From: Streptomyces glaucescens
Lineage (GTDB): Bacteria; Actinomycetota; Actinomycetes; Streptomycetales; Streptomycetaceae
DNA length: 64,000 bases
Reading direction: 5' to 3'
Assembly (NCBI RefSeq): GCF_000761215.1
Contig: NZ_CP009438.1
Coordinates: 806,001-870,000 of the forward strand
Each line of letters starts with the position of its first letter. Positions within the stretch are counted from its first letter, which is position 1. This document shows, piece by piece, positions 27,498 through 36,302 of the stretch. The notes below the pieces were generated by a model, which worked only from the letters and a program-made list of their open reading frames with translations, did no database searches and was not told the DNA's origin. Both the position numbers and the translations under genes were made by a program.

Positions 27498-27846
27498 GCG
27501 CCTACCCTGAGTAGCCGACCATACGGACGGGAAACTGGATGACGGAGAAGATCGTAGAAGGCACCTCACGCCGCTGCGGACGCGGCCAGGCAAAACTCGT
27601 CATCTGCACGACCGTACCGTCGCACACATCCGGCATAACCTAGACATATCACCCTACGAAATCGCCAAGTCTCAAGGGTTTTGAGATCCGCAACCAGACC
27701 CATCCGCTGTGGCCGCGTTTCCACACAACACCTGGTACACCATCCACATAGCCAGCTTCATGAGGACCGTGTTTCGCAGACACACCAAGGCGAAGACGGG
27801 TGCAGGTGAACAGACGTCAGTCCAACGATCCTCAAGCACCAAGCCG
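27498..27846. other. Island non-coding stretch
   Basis: No gene is supported. A hairpin TCTCAA (27670-27675) / TTGAGA (27681-27686) with a short G/T loop is visible. Composition is less GC-rich than the chromosome. Short open frames carry no known motifs and no integrase signature was found. Confidence 0.4.
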
Positions 27847-27894
27847 AACGGGTGATGCCTGCAGCCGGACGTCCGGCTGCAGGCATCACCCGTT
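27847..27894. repeat. Perfect 48-bp palindrome
   Basis: The left arm AACGGGTGATGCCTGCAG-CCGGAC (27847-27870) is followed without a spacer by its exact reverse complement (27871-27894). It ends 11 bp before the left inverted repeat of the IS element. It could be a transcription terminator, a recombination or replication-associated hairpin, or the scar of an inverted duplication. Confidence 0.9.
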
Positions 27895-27939
27895 GCCGAA
27901 TTCGTCTCAGACCGCGTTTGAGATCTGCCATGTCTCCTG

Positions 27940-28817
27940 GTGGAAGCGGTCGTTGAGCCTGCCGTGACCGCTACTGGGGGGTATCCATCGGACTTGACCG
28001 ATGAGCAGTGGACGCTGGTGGAGCCGCTGCTTCCGCCGCCACGGACGGGGCCGAAGGGCGGGCGACGCGAGAAGCACCCGCGACGACGGATCGTGGACGC
28101 GATCTTCTACGTGGTGCGGACAGGCTGCGCCTGGCGGCAGTTGCCGCACGACTTCCCACCCTGGCAGACCGTGTACTGGTACTTCGTACGCTGGCACGAC
28201 GGGGGCACCGTCGTCCGCGTCACGACGCCCTGCGCGCCCAGGTCCGCCGGGCCGAGGGTCGGAGTGCGGAGCCGAGCGCCGGGCTGATTGACTCGCAGTC
28301 CGTCCGCACCGCCGACACCGTCCCCGCGGCCACACGCGGTTTCGACGCTGGCAAGAAGGTCAAGGGTCGCAAGCAGTTCCTGGTCACCGACACCCTCGGC
28401 CTGCTGCTGGCCGTCCACGTCATAACCGCGAGCACCCAGGACCGCGACGGTGCCAGGCGCCCGCTGCTGTGGGCACGCCTGGACTACCCGTCCGTACGGA
28501 AGGTCTGGGCCGATCAGGGCTTCGCCGGCCGCCTGGTCGACTGGACCACCCACATCCTCGGTCGCGAGCTGGAGATCGTCCGCAAGGACCCCGGACAGCG
28601 TGGTTTCCAGGTTCAGCCCAAGCGGTGGGCGATCGAGCGAACCTTTTCCTGGCTGACCGCCCACCGCCGCCTCGCCCGCGACTACGAGACGAGCCCCACC
28701 CACGCCGAGACCATGATCCGCTGGGCCATGATCGGCGTTATGGTCCGCCGGCTCGCCCGAGGATGCCCGGCCACGCGTCCAGGTCTTCGCCCCTTGCGCC
28801 GCACCGCTGGGGAGTAG
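27940..28817 (+). CDS. IS5/IS427-type transposase, two frames joined by -1 frameshift
   Basis: The first frame (27940-28287) encodes YPSDLTDEQWTLVEPLLPPP, RRRIVDAIFYVVRTGCAWRQ and LPHDFPPWQTVYWYF, the N-terminal part. The second frame, ending at 28817, carries HDALRAQVRRAEGRSAEPSA, GLIDSQSVRTADTV (first catalytic Asp), VWADQGFAG (second Asp) and RWAIERTFSWLTAHRRLARD (Glu), the full DDE set. Joining requires a -1 shift between about 28200 and 28235, where five Gs (28201-28205) could be slippery. Programmed frameshifting is common in this IS group, so the element may be active; a one-base mutation cannot be excluded. The start is GTG 27940 or 27964. Confidence 0.82.
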
Positions 28818-28845
28818 AACCAGACCCGTAGGCGATGATCGCTGC

Positions 28846-29217
28846 ATGGAGCGTGTCGTAGACCTCGATGAAGCGGCTGCCGCTGTCGCGGACCGCCGGC
28901 CTGCGTGGCAGGCGGCGGGGCTGTTCGCCGCGCCCGTAACCTGGCGCGACGGGGCGGCCCCGTGGCCCCAGCAATTGAAGACAGAGCGCTCCGAGGTCAA
29001 CGACCCCGACTCGGTTGGCATTCATCTGCACGGTCCGAATGAGGCCGAACTCCTCGTTGTCCTCTACCGCGGCGGGTGGGCCGACATCGACTACATCGTT
29101 GATGCCGGCGACGCCGGTGTTATCCCTGCTCCGGCGGTGGTCTCCGCTCAGGCGTTCGCCTGCCTACTCGACGCCTGCATCACTCGCGTCTTCGGCATCA
29201 GCTATGGCGCCGAGTAG
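28846..29217 (+). CDS. Passenger protein of the IS element, unknown function
   Basis: This 123-residue acidic protein lies 28 bp after the transposase stop and ends 4 bp before the right inverted repeat, so it moves with the IS. It begins MERVVDLDEAAAAVADR and contains NDPDSVGIHLHGPNEAELLV, VLYRGGWADIDYIVDAG and ACITRVFGISYG. The pattern of a small acidic alpha/beta protein with GxWADIDY resembles immunity-type or phage-tail-associated small proteins, but no family can be named. It has no transposase motifs. Confidence 0.65.
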   Translation: MERVVDLDEAAAAVADRRPAWQAAGLFAAPVTWRDGAAPWPQQLKTERSEVNDPDSVGIHLHGPNEAELLVVLYRGGWADIDYIVDAGDAGVIPAPAVVSAQAFACLLDACITRVFGISYGAE

Positions 29218-29243
29218 AGAGCAGATCTCAAACGCGGTCTGAG

Positions 29244-29579
29244 TCGATCAATCCCAGATGCCCGAGTTCAACGGAGCGCAGTCAGCACCAAGTCAGCACG
29301 GGACAGGTGAGGACGGGTGATGACGTGGGCTTTTAGTCAGCACCAAACCAGCACGGGAGTCAGCACGGCACCGTCAAATCGTGCTGAACTACGCGTCCCG
29401 GACGGCACTCGCTTTGACCGCCACCGGTCCCCTGAACCGCTTTCCATGAGTCGGCATGGTGGCCGCACGCATAGACGACCCCCGAACTATGTTGCCCCGC
29501 CACATGTGCGCCTGACCTGCAGATTCCTACGGTGTGGCGACACGTAAACGTCCCCGCCGAACGCCAGGAAGTGGTGCCG
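29244..29579. other. Island right flank with arm-like repeats and MFS promoter region
   Basis: GTCAGCAC occurs at 29281, 29292, 29336 and 29359, and AACCAGCACGGG at 29346. The 29336-29358 module closely matches 17371-17393 at the left end. The octamer spacing and location beside the 48-bp repeat fit integrase arm sites. From 29480 the sequence parallels the left MFS upstream region, including the TATG...CACAT element at 29488-29506. No gene is seen. Confidence 0.5.
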
Positions 29580-30965
29580 ATGTCCTCCCCCGCGACCGCT
29601 CCGCCAGCCCCCTCCAGCCTCAAACGCATCGTCGCCGCCAGCCTCATCGGCACCACCATCGAGTGGTACGACTTCTTCCTCTACGGCTCCGCGGCCGCGC
29701 TCGTCTTCAACCAGTTGTTCTTCCCGGAGTCCGACCCGCTGGTCGGCACGCTGCTGTCGTTCCTGACGTACGCGGTGGGATTCGCGGCGCGCCCGCTGGG
29801 CGCGCTGGTGTTCGGGCACTACGGCGACCGTCTCGGGCGCAAGAAGCTGCTGGTGCTCAGTCTGCTGCTGATGGGCGGGGCGACCTTCGCGATCGGTCTG
29901 CTGCCGACGCACGCGACGATCGGGACCGCCGCACCCGTGCTGCTGACCGTGCTGCGGCTGGTGCAGGGGTTCGCGCTCGGCGGTGAGTGGGGCGGAGCCG
30001 TGCTGCTGGTGTCGGAGCACGGGGACGCGCGACGGCGGGGGTTCTGGGCCTCGTGGCCGCAGACCGGGGCGCCGGCCGGGCAGTTGCTCGCCACGGGTGT
30101 GCTGTCGCTGCTGACCGCCGTGCTGTCGGACAGCGCGTTCACGAGCTGGGGCTGGCGCATCCCGTTCCTGCTGTCCGGGGTGCTGGTGATCGTCGGACTG
30201 TGGATCCGGCTGTCCGTCGACGAGTCACCCGTCTTCCGGGAGGCGCTCGCGCAGGCCGAGGCGCGCAAGACGGCACGGGCGAAGGACGCCGAGCAGCTGC
30301 CGCTGGTGGCCGTGCTGCGGCACCACTGGCGGGACGTGCTCATCGCGATGGGCGCGCGCATGGCGGAGAACATCAGTTACTACGTCATCACCGCGTTCAT
30401 CCTCGTGTACGCCACCACGGAGGCCGACGTCTCCAAGCAGACCGCGCTCAACGCCGTCCTGATCGCCTCCGCCGTCCACTTCGCGGTCATCCCGCTCTGG
30501 GGCGCGCTCTCGGACCGGGTCGGTCGCCGTCCCGTCTACCTGCTGGGCGCGGCCGGGGTCGGTCTGTGGATGTTCCCGTTCTTCGCGCTCGTCGACACCG
30601 CCCACTTCGGCAGCCTGCTGCTCGCGGTGACCGTGGGCCTGGTGCTGCACGGGGCGATGTACGCCCCGCAGGCCGCGTTCTTCTCCGAGATGTTCGCGAC
30701 CCGGATGCGCTACTCCGGTGCCTCCATCGGCGCCCAGTTCGCCTCGGTGGCGGCCGGCGCTCCCGCGCCGCTGATCGCGACGGCCCTGCTGCAGGGCACC
30801 GGCGGCTCGACGTGGATCGCGCTGTACGTCATCGCGGCGGCGCTGCTGACGGTCGTCGCCGTCGCGGTGGCCAAGGAGACCCGCGACCGCGACCTGGCCG
30901 GCATCGAGCCCTCGGGGGAGGAAACGCCCGAGCGCGCGCGGGCCGAGGACGCGCACACCGTCTGA
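29580..30965 (+). CDS. MFS transporter, metabolite:H+ symporter family
   Basis: The 461-residue protein has 12 predicted membrane spans and the MHS-family start LKRIVAASLIGTTIEWYDFF. The loop 2-3 motif GHYGDRLGRKK and FALGGEWGGAVLLVSEH are diagnostic of proline/betaine, shikimate and ketoglutarate symporters. ATG 29580 follows GGAAG. The first 30 codons are duplicated at 17224, so the 5' end of this gene was supplied by the inserted island. It is followed convergently by a GAF/PucR regulator and a 3-hydroxybutyrate dehydrogenase gene, which suggests transport of a hydroxy acid, though the substrate is inferred. Confidence 0.9.
   Translation: MSSPATAPPAPSSLKRIVAASLIGTTIEWYDFFLYGSAAALVFNQLFFPESDPLVGTLLSFLTYAVGFAARPLGALVFGHYGDRLGRKKLLVLSLLLMGGATFAIGLLPTHATIGTAAPVLLTVLRLVQGFALGGEWGGAVLLVSEHGDARRRGFWASWPQTGAPAGQLLATGVLSLLTAVLSDSAFTSWGWRIPFLLSGVLVIVGLWIRLSVDESPVFREALAQAEARKTARAKDAEQLPLVAVLRHHWRDVLIAMGARMAENISYYVITAFILVYATTEADVSKQTALNAVLIASAVHFAVIPLWGALSDRVGRRPVYLLGAAGVGLWMFPFFALVDTAHFGSLLLAVTVGLVLHGAMYAPQAAFFSEMFATRMRYSGASIGAQFASVAAGAPAPLIATALLQGTGGSTWIALYVIAAALLTVVAVAVAKETRDRDLAGIEPSGEETPERARAEDAHTV
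29625..29672 (+). repeat. Island right direct repeat (attR core)
   Basis: Identical over 48 bp to 17269-17316 and in the same orientation, within codons 16-31 of the intact MFS gene. Sequence to its left diverges between copies and sequence to its right belongs to the host gene. Confidence 0.75.
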
Positions 30966-30978
30966 GCGGCACCGCCGG

Positions 30979-31014
30979 CCGCGGTCCCCGGGCACGCGCG
31001 TCCGGGGACCGCGG
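30979..31014. terminator. Bidirectional terminator between convergent genes
   Basis: CCGCGGTCCCCGG (30979-30991) pairs perfectly with CCGGGGACCGCGG (31002-31014) across a 10-nt loop. It fills the gap between the MFS stop and the regulator stop, where termination from both strands is needed. Confidence 0.85.
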
Positions 31015-32982
31015 TCAGTGGCGTTCCGGTGCCGAGAGGCGGTGCAGGCGCAGCGCGAGCTGGATCTCCAGGGCGCGCGACGGTGCCTGCCAGTCGTCGC
31101 CCAGCAGGCGGCCCACGCGTTCCAGGCGCTGGGCGACGGTGTTGACGTGGACGTGCAGCGCGTCCTTGGTGCGGACGGGGCTCATCCCGGAGTCGAAGTA
31201 GGCGTCCAGGGTGCGCAGCAGCTCGGTGCCGCGTCGTTCGTCGTACTCCACCACCGGGCCTATGGTGCGGCCGACGAAGCCCGGCACGTCCCGGTCCCCG
31301 GCGAGCAGCAGGCCCAGGAAGCCGAAGTCGTCCGCGGCGGCGCCGTCTCCGCCGCGGCCGAGCAGACGCAGGGCGTCGAGGCAGCGGCGGGCCTCGGTGT
31401 AGGCACCGGCCACGTCGTCCGGGTGGGCGGCGAGGTCCCGCACCGGCGGTGAGGCGCCGACGGTGACCGCCTCGTGGACGGCCGTGCCGAGGTGGCGGGC
31501 GGTGCGCCGGGCCAGCGCGGTGGCGCTGTCGCCGGGGGCCAGGGGCAGCAGCAGCACGGTGCCGCCGTCGCGGGCGGCGGCCAGTCCCCGGCGGGTGGCG
31601 GCCAGGTGGGAGGCGGCCGACCACAGGCGGCGCCGTGCGTCGGCCTCCTGGTCGGCGTCGGCGGCGGGGCCGTCGAGCCGGGCGGCGAGCAGCACATGGG
31701 TGGCGTCCAGGTCGGCGTGCAGCCGTGCGGCGCGTTCGCGCAGCAGGCGGGGATCGCGGTCACGCGCGTCCAGCAGGTCGTCCAGGAGTTCGCCGCGGAC
31801 CCGCTGTTCCGCCTCGGCCGCGGAGCGGCGGGCGAGCAGGAGCAGGGAGGTGACCATCGCGGCGCGTTCCAGGGTGCGCTGGTCGACCGGGTCGAGGCCG
31901 GGGTGGCCGCGCAGCACGAGTGCGCCGAGGAGCTCACCGCCGGCCGCGACGGCGGCGATCCAGTCGTCCTGGTGCCGCACCGCGTGTCCCTCGGCGCGGG
32001 ACTCGTCCAGCGCGCGGGCCGGGGCGCCGGCGGGCTCGGTGAACTCGACCGTGCCGTCCAGGACCTCGGAGACGGCGGCGGCCACGTCGTGCACGCCGCC
32101 GCCGCGCAGCACGAGTTCGGCGAGCCGGTCGTGCACCTCGGAGGCGCGTTCGATGACGGCGCTGCGGTCCTGGATGATCTCGTTGGCGCGTTCCAGGCCG
32201 GCCAGGGCCGAGCGGGTCTCGGTGAGCAGGTTGGCGGTGTCGATGGCGGCGGCGGCCAGTGCGGCGAAGGAGCCGAGCAGCGCGATCTGCTCGCGTTCGA
32301 AGACCCGGGCGCGGCGGTCGGCGGCGAAGAGCACGCCGATGACGTGCGGGCCCAGCATCAGCGGCACGCCGAGGATGGCCACCAGCCCTTCGTCGCGCAC
32401 GCCCGCGTCGATGGCGGAGGTGTGCTGGAAGCGGTCGTCCCGGAAGTAGTCGTCGGTGACGTACGGCCGGGCCGTCTGGGCGACGAGTCCGCCGAGCCCC
32501 TCCCCCATGCCGAGCCGCAGCTGCTGGAAGCGGGCCGAGACCGAGCCCTCGGTGACCCGCATGTAGGTGTCGCCGCGGGCCGGGTCGTTGAGGCTGAGGT
32601 AGGCGACGTCGGTGCCGAGCAGGGAGCGGGCCCGCTGCACGATCGCCTGGAGAACGGCGTCGAGGTCGCGCAGCCCGGCGAGGTCGTGGGCGGTCTCGAA
32701 CAGCGCGGACAGCTCGGCCTCGCGGCGGCGCCGTCCCTCGAGCTCGGCGCGGACCCGCAGCGCGAGCAGCTTGGCGCGCTCCAGGGCGGCGATCCGTTCG
32801 GCGGACCGGCCCTCGGCGCGGGCGAGCAGGACCGGCTGCTCGTAGGCGTCCGCGGACGCGCCGCGGGCCAGCAGTTCCAGGAACGGCGCCTCGACGGCGG
32901 CGGCCGGCGTGTCGAGGCCGGCGCCCGGCTTGGCCCGGGGGCCCGGTGCCTCGGGAGCGGACTGCACATGATCGCGGGACAT
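31015..32982 (-). CDS. GAF-domain PucR/CdaR-family transcriptional regulator
   Basis: The 655-residue regulator has a coiled N-terminal region (LERAKLLALRVRAELEGRRR), a GAF domain over about residues 80-240 (LFETAHDLAGLRDLDAVLQA, LGVPLMLGPHVIGVLFAADR), a CdaR-like middle part, and a C-terminal PucR helix-turn-helix (DALHVHVNTVAQRLERVGRL). ATG 32982 (MSRDHVQ) is preferred; ATG 33000 is possible. It lies 70 bp after the 3-hydroxybutyrate dehydrogenase gene on the same strand and converges on the MFS gene. It probably senses a metabolite and controls both. The conserved element at 29488 is a candidate site. Confidence 0.85.
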   Translation of the reverse strand: MSRDHVQSAPEAPGPRAKPGAGLDTPAAAVEAPFLELLARGASADAYEQPVLLARAEGRSAERIAALERAKLLALRVRAELEGRRRREAELSALFETAHDLAGLRDLDAVLQAIVQRARSLLGTDVAYLSLNDPARGDTYMRVTEGSVSARFQQLRLGMGEGLGGLVAQTARPYVTDDYFRDDRFQHTSAIDAGVRDEGLVAILGVPLMLGPHVIGVLFAADRRARVFEREQIALLGSFAALAAAAIDTANLLTETRSALAGLERANEIIQDRSAVIERASEVHDRLAELVLRGGGVHDVAAAVSEVLDGTVEFTEPAGAPARALDESRAEGHAVRHQDDWIAAVAAGGELLGALVLRGHPGLDPVDQRTLERAAMVTSLLLLARRSAAEAEQRVRGELLDDLLDARDRDPRLLRERAARLHADLDATHVLLAARLDGPAADADQEADARRRLWSAASHLAATRRGLAAARDGGTVLLLPLAPGDSATALARRTARHLGTAVHEAVTVGASPPVRDLAAHPDDVAGAYTEARRCLDALRLLGRGGDGAAADDFGFLGLLLAGDRDVPGFVGRTIGPVVEYDERRGTELLRTLDAYFDSGMSPVRTKDALHVHVNTVAQRLERVGRLLGDDWQAPSRALEIQLALRLHRLSAPERH

Positions 32983-33052
32983 GCTCACAGGATTCACCAT
33001 GACGCGGGCGCCCCGGCAGACCTGTGGAGAACTCCGGGGCGGCCCGCGGGGC

Positions 33053-33862
33053 TCAGTGCGCGGTCCAGCCGCCGTCGAGGACCAGCGAGGTGCCGGTGAC
33101 GAAGGAGGCCTGCGGTGCGCACAGGTACGCCACCGCCTCCGCGACCTCGGCCGGCTCGATGAGCCGCTTGACGGCGCTGTCCTGGAGCAGCACCTCGGAC
33201 AGGACCCGTTCCTCCGGGATGCCGTGGGCCCGGGCCTGGTCGGTGAGCTGCCGCTCCACGAGCGGGGTGCGGACGTAGCCGGGGTTCACGCAGTTGGAGG
33301 TGACACCGTGCGGGGCGCCTTCGAGGGCGGCGGTCTTGGACAGGCCCTCCAGGCCGTGCTTGGCGGCCACGTAGGCCGACTTGTACGGCGAGGCGCGCAG
33401 CCCGTGCACGGAGGAGATGTTCACGATCCGGCCCCAGCCCTGTCCGTACATGTGGGGCAGGGCGCCGCGGATCAGCCGGAACGGCGCCTCCAGCATCACG
33501 GTGAGCACGGTGTGGAAGACGTCGGGCGGGAACTGCTCGAGGGGCCGGACGAGTTGCAGTCCGGCGTTGTTGACGAGGACGTCGGTGCCCGCGGCGACGA
33601 GTTCGGCGGCGTCCAGGTCGGTCAGGTCGAGGACGTGCGGTTCGACGGTCCCGGCCAGGCCCGCGGCCTGGCCGGTGAGGGCCGCCAGTCCGGCGTCGTC
33701 CCGGTCGACCGCTCTGACCTTGGCTCCGGCGGCCGCGAGCCGCAGCGCGCAGGCGCGGCCGATGCCGCCTGCGGCGCCGGTGACGAGGGCGGTGCGGCCG
33801 CCCAGGTCGAGCGAGGGGGCACAGGGCCCGGTCGGGCCGGGCAGGTCATGGGGCGGGGTCAT
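33053..33862 (-). CDS. 3-hydroxybutyrate dehydrogenase (SDR family)
   Basis: The 269-residue short-chain dehydrogenase has NAD motif TGAAGGIG, NNAG in DVLVNNAGLQ, the catalytic Ser in RIVNISSVHGL and Tyr/Lys in SAYVAAKHG. SSVHGLRASPYKSAYVAAKH and VNPGYVRTPLVERQL with a lid insertion match bacterial D-3-hydroxybutyrate dehydrogenases, which interconvert 3-hydroxybutyrate and acetoacetate. It is upstream of the GAF/PucR regulator and likely co-transcribed. Substrate assignment rests on family resemblance. Confidence 0.85.
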   Translation of the reverse strand: MTPPHDLPGPTGPCAPSLDLGGRTALVTGAAGGIGRACALRLAAAGAKVRAVDRDDAGLAALTGQAAGLAGTVEPHVLDLTDLDAAELVAAGTDVLVNNAGLQLVRPLEQFPPDVFHTVLTVMLEAPFRLIRGALPHMYGQGWGRIVNISSVHGLRASPYKSAYVAAKHGLEGLSKTAALEGAPHGVTSNCVNPGYVRTPLVERQLTDQARAHGIPEERVLSEVLLQDSAVKRLIEPAEVAEAVAYLCAPQASFVTGTSLVLDGGWTAH

Positions 33863-33916
33863 GTCTCGACCCTAGGCAGCGGCACTCCCCCACCCCATGT
33901 GGTCATGCACCACAGT

Positions 33917-34396
33917 TCACGCGGAGGTCGTGGGGTCGAACCACGTGGGTGCGTCCGACAGGGCCTGCTTGATCCGCATCAGCGAGAACTCGCTCAGGTC
34001 CGGCAGGGCGTCGGCCTCGAACCAGCCGACCTCCAGGGACTCGTCGTCGTTGACCCGGGCCTCGCCGCCGACCGCGCGGCAGCGGATCGTGATGTCCATG
34101 TACTGGCAGACGTCGCCGTTGTCGTAGGTGACCGGCTCCAGCGCCTGGACGAGGACCACCCGCTCGGGGACGCACCGGACCGCGGTCTCCTCGTGGACCT
34201 CGCGCACGGCGCAGGCCGCGGGCTGCTCGCCCGGGTCCGGGATGCCGCCGAGCACCGACCACTTGCGGGTGTCGGTCCGGCGGTTGAGCAGCACTCTGCC
34301 CGCGTCGTCGAAGACGACGGCGGTGACCCCGGGGAGCCACAGCAGCTGGTGTCCGGCGGAGGCCCGCAGGGTGCGGAGGAAATCAGGAATGGCCAT
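33917..34396 (-). CDS. NUDIX hydrolase
   Basis: This 159-residue protein carries the Nudix box GGIPDPGEQPAACAVREVHEET, with the REVHEE metal-binding core. It begins MAIPDFLRTLRASAGHQLLW and ends with a WFDPTTSA tail. The enzyme class hydrolyses nucleoside diphosphates linked to another group; the substrate is not predictable here. It lies between the SDR gene and lnt on the same strand, without overlap. Confidence 0.9.
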   Translation of the reverse strand: MAIPDFLRTLRASAGHQLLWLPGVTAVVFDDAGRVLLNRRTDTRKWSVLGGIPDPGEQPAACAVREVHEETAVRCVPERVVLVQALEPVTYDNGDVCQYMDITIRCRAVGGEARVNDDESLEVGWFEADALPDLSEFSLMRIKQALSDAPTWFDPTTSA

Positions 34397-34465
34397 GGTG
34401 CCAGACCCTAACGGGCTCTCCTGTGCGCCCCGGGCGCGTTCCCGCGGCGTACGGCGGTCGTACGG

Positions 34466-36076
34466 TTACGCGCCACCCGCGCGCCGCCCGCGCGCCGCCA
34501 CGGCGGCGGCCCACCCGAGGCCGCCCGCGGCGACCAGCACGAGGGCCAGCTCCGGCAGGACGCCGAGCCGCGTGGCGGGGGTCTCGGAGGAGCGCAGCGG
34601 CACCTCCTGCACCAGCGAGTCCGCGACGAACATGCCGGTCCGCTGGGTGATGGTGCCGTCCGGCAGGATGATCGCGCTGACCCCGCTGGTCACCGGCACG
34701 GTGACGGTCCGGCTGTGCTCGACCGCGCGGATCCGGGACATGGCGAGCTGCTGGTAGGTCATCTCGCTGCGGTCGAAGGTCGCGTTGTTGCTCGGCACGG
34801 AGATCATCTGGGCGCCGTGGGTGACGGTGTCCCGCACGGCCCAGTCGAAGGCGGCCTCGTAGCAGGTGGCGAGGCCGACCCTGGTGCCGTCCAGGGTGAA
34901 GACGCCCGGCTCGGAACCCCGGCTGAAGTCCTGGCGGACCATGCCGGTCCAGTCCTCGTTGATCGCGTCGAGCAGCGAGCGCAGCGGCAGGTACTCGCCG
35001 AACGGCTGGATCTGCCGTTTGTCGTAGGTGTCGACCGGGCCCTTCTCCGGGTCCCAGAGGATCTGCTCGTTCAGCAGCCTGCCGTCGCGTTCCACCACCC
35101 CGCCGACGGAGACGGGCGCGCCGACGGCCTTGGCGGCGCCGTCGATGACCGCGCGGGCGTCGGCGTTGGCGAAGGGGTCGATGTCGGAGGAGTTCTCCGG
35201 CCAGAGCACGAAGTCGGGCCGGGGCACGGTACCGGCCCGCACCTCGGCCGCCAGCCGTTCGGTCTCGCGCGCGTGGTGGTCGAGCACGGCCCGGCGCTGG
35301 GCGTTGAAGTCGAGGCCCGCGCGGGGCACGTTGCCCTGGATGACGGCGACGGTGGCGGTGCCGTCCTCGGCCCGGTCGCTGACCAGCGGCAGCGCGGCGA
35401 GGGCCGCGAGCGGCGGCACGGCCAGGGCGAGCAGCGCCGCGGCCGCGGCGGACCGCCGTACCGCGCGGGCGCGGCGCGCGTCCACCGCGAGGCGGACGAC
35501 GTCGCAGAGACCGAAACCGCACAGGACGACCGCGAAGCCGAGCACCGGAGTGCCGCCCACCGCGGCGAGCGGCAGGAAGACGCCGTCCGCCTGACCGAAG
35601 GCGATCTTGCCCCAGGGGAAGCCGTGGAAGGGCACGCGCGCGCGTGCCGCCTCGCCCGCGATCCAGACCGCCGCCGCCCACACCGGCCAGGCGGGCAGCC
35701 GTGACACCGCGGCGACACCCGCGCCGGCCAGGGCGACGAACAGCGCCTCGATCGCGACGAGGGCGAGCCACGGACCGGGGCCGACCTCCACTCCGGTCCA
35801 CACCAGCAGGGGCAGCAGGAAGCCGAGGCCGAAGAGGTAGCCGAGGCCGAGGCTCGCCTTCGCACCGCGGCCGCGCAGCACCCAGCCGAAGGCGGCGAAG
35901 GCCGGCAGGGCCAGCCACCAGAGGGTGCGGGGCGGGAAGCTGACGTAGAGCAGCACTCCGGAGAGCGCCGCGGTGGCGGCCGGGACGAGGCGCAGCAGCC
36001 GCGCGCCGCGCGGGGCGGGCGCGGTGGCCGGCCGGACGTCGTCCGACTCGCCCACGGAGGTTGCGGTGACGGTCAC
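34466..36076 (-). CDS. lnt: Apolipoprotein N-acyltransferase
   Basis: The 536-residue membrane enzyme has about six to eight spans (first SGVLLYVSFPPRTLWWLALP) and a nitrilase domain from residue 240. The catalytic triad is Glu294 (LWPENSSD), Lys353 (YDKRQIQPFGEYLP) and Cys405 (GLATCYEAAFD). VPFHGFPWGKIAFGQADG is the Lnt membrane signature. It transfers a third acyl chain to the N-terminal cysteine of lipoproteins at the outer membrane face. Streptomycetes often carry two Lnt homologues; which one this is cannot be told. Confidence 0.93.
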   Translation of the reverse strand: MTVTATSVGESDDVRPATAPAPRGARLLRLVPAATAALSGVLLYVSFPPRTLWWLALPAFAAFGWVLRGRGAKASLGLGYLFGLGFLLPLLVWTGVEVGPGPWLALVAIEALFVALAGAGVAAVSRLPAWPVWAAAVWIAGEAARARVPFHGFPWGKIAFGQADGVFLPLAAVGGTPVLGFAVVLCGFGLCDVVRLAVDARRARAVRRSAAAAALLALAVPPLAALAALPLVSDRAEDGTATVAVIQGNVPRAGLDFNAQRRAVLDHHARETERLAAEVRAGTVPRPDFVLWPENSSDIDPFANADARAVIDGAAKAVGAPVSVGGVVERDGRLLNEQILWDPEKGPVDTYDKRQIQPFGEYLPLRSLLDAINEDWTGMVRQDFSRGSEPGVFTLDGTRVGLATCYEAAFDWAVRDTVTHGAQMISVPSNNATFDRSEMTYQQLAMSRIRAVEHSRTVTVPVTSGVSAIILPDGTITQRTGMFVADSLVQEVPLRSSETPATRLGVLPELALVLVAAGGLGWAAAVAARGRRAGGA

Positions 36077-36302
36077 TCCGGGAGTCTACGGCGGGCGTCC
36101 CCGGCGCGGACAGCGCGGCCTGCGGGCCGCCGGCCGGCGGGGTCCCGGGGCGCGGGCGTGCCCCGGCCCCGTGCACGCACCCGGTGCACCGCCGCGCGGC
36201 CTCGTTTCGGCACATCTCCCCCCCGGACTCATCCGCTCCCCCACGCTCCTCCCCGAACGTGGACGCCGCACCGCTCCATGGGGCTCGCGCCCGCCGGCCG
36301 CG

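Larger units (their letters stand above)
27906..29243 (+). mobile_element. IS5-like insertion sequence with passenger gene
   Basis: Perfect 23-bp terminal inverted repeats lie at 27906-27928 (starting CTCAGACCGCGTTTGAGATC) and 29221-29243. The 1338-bp element carries an IS5/IS427-type transposase in two frames and, between the transposase stop and the right repeat, a separate 123-codon gene. No direct target duplication could be identified by eye. It lies inside the genomic island. Confidence 0.88.
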
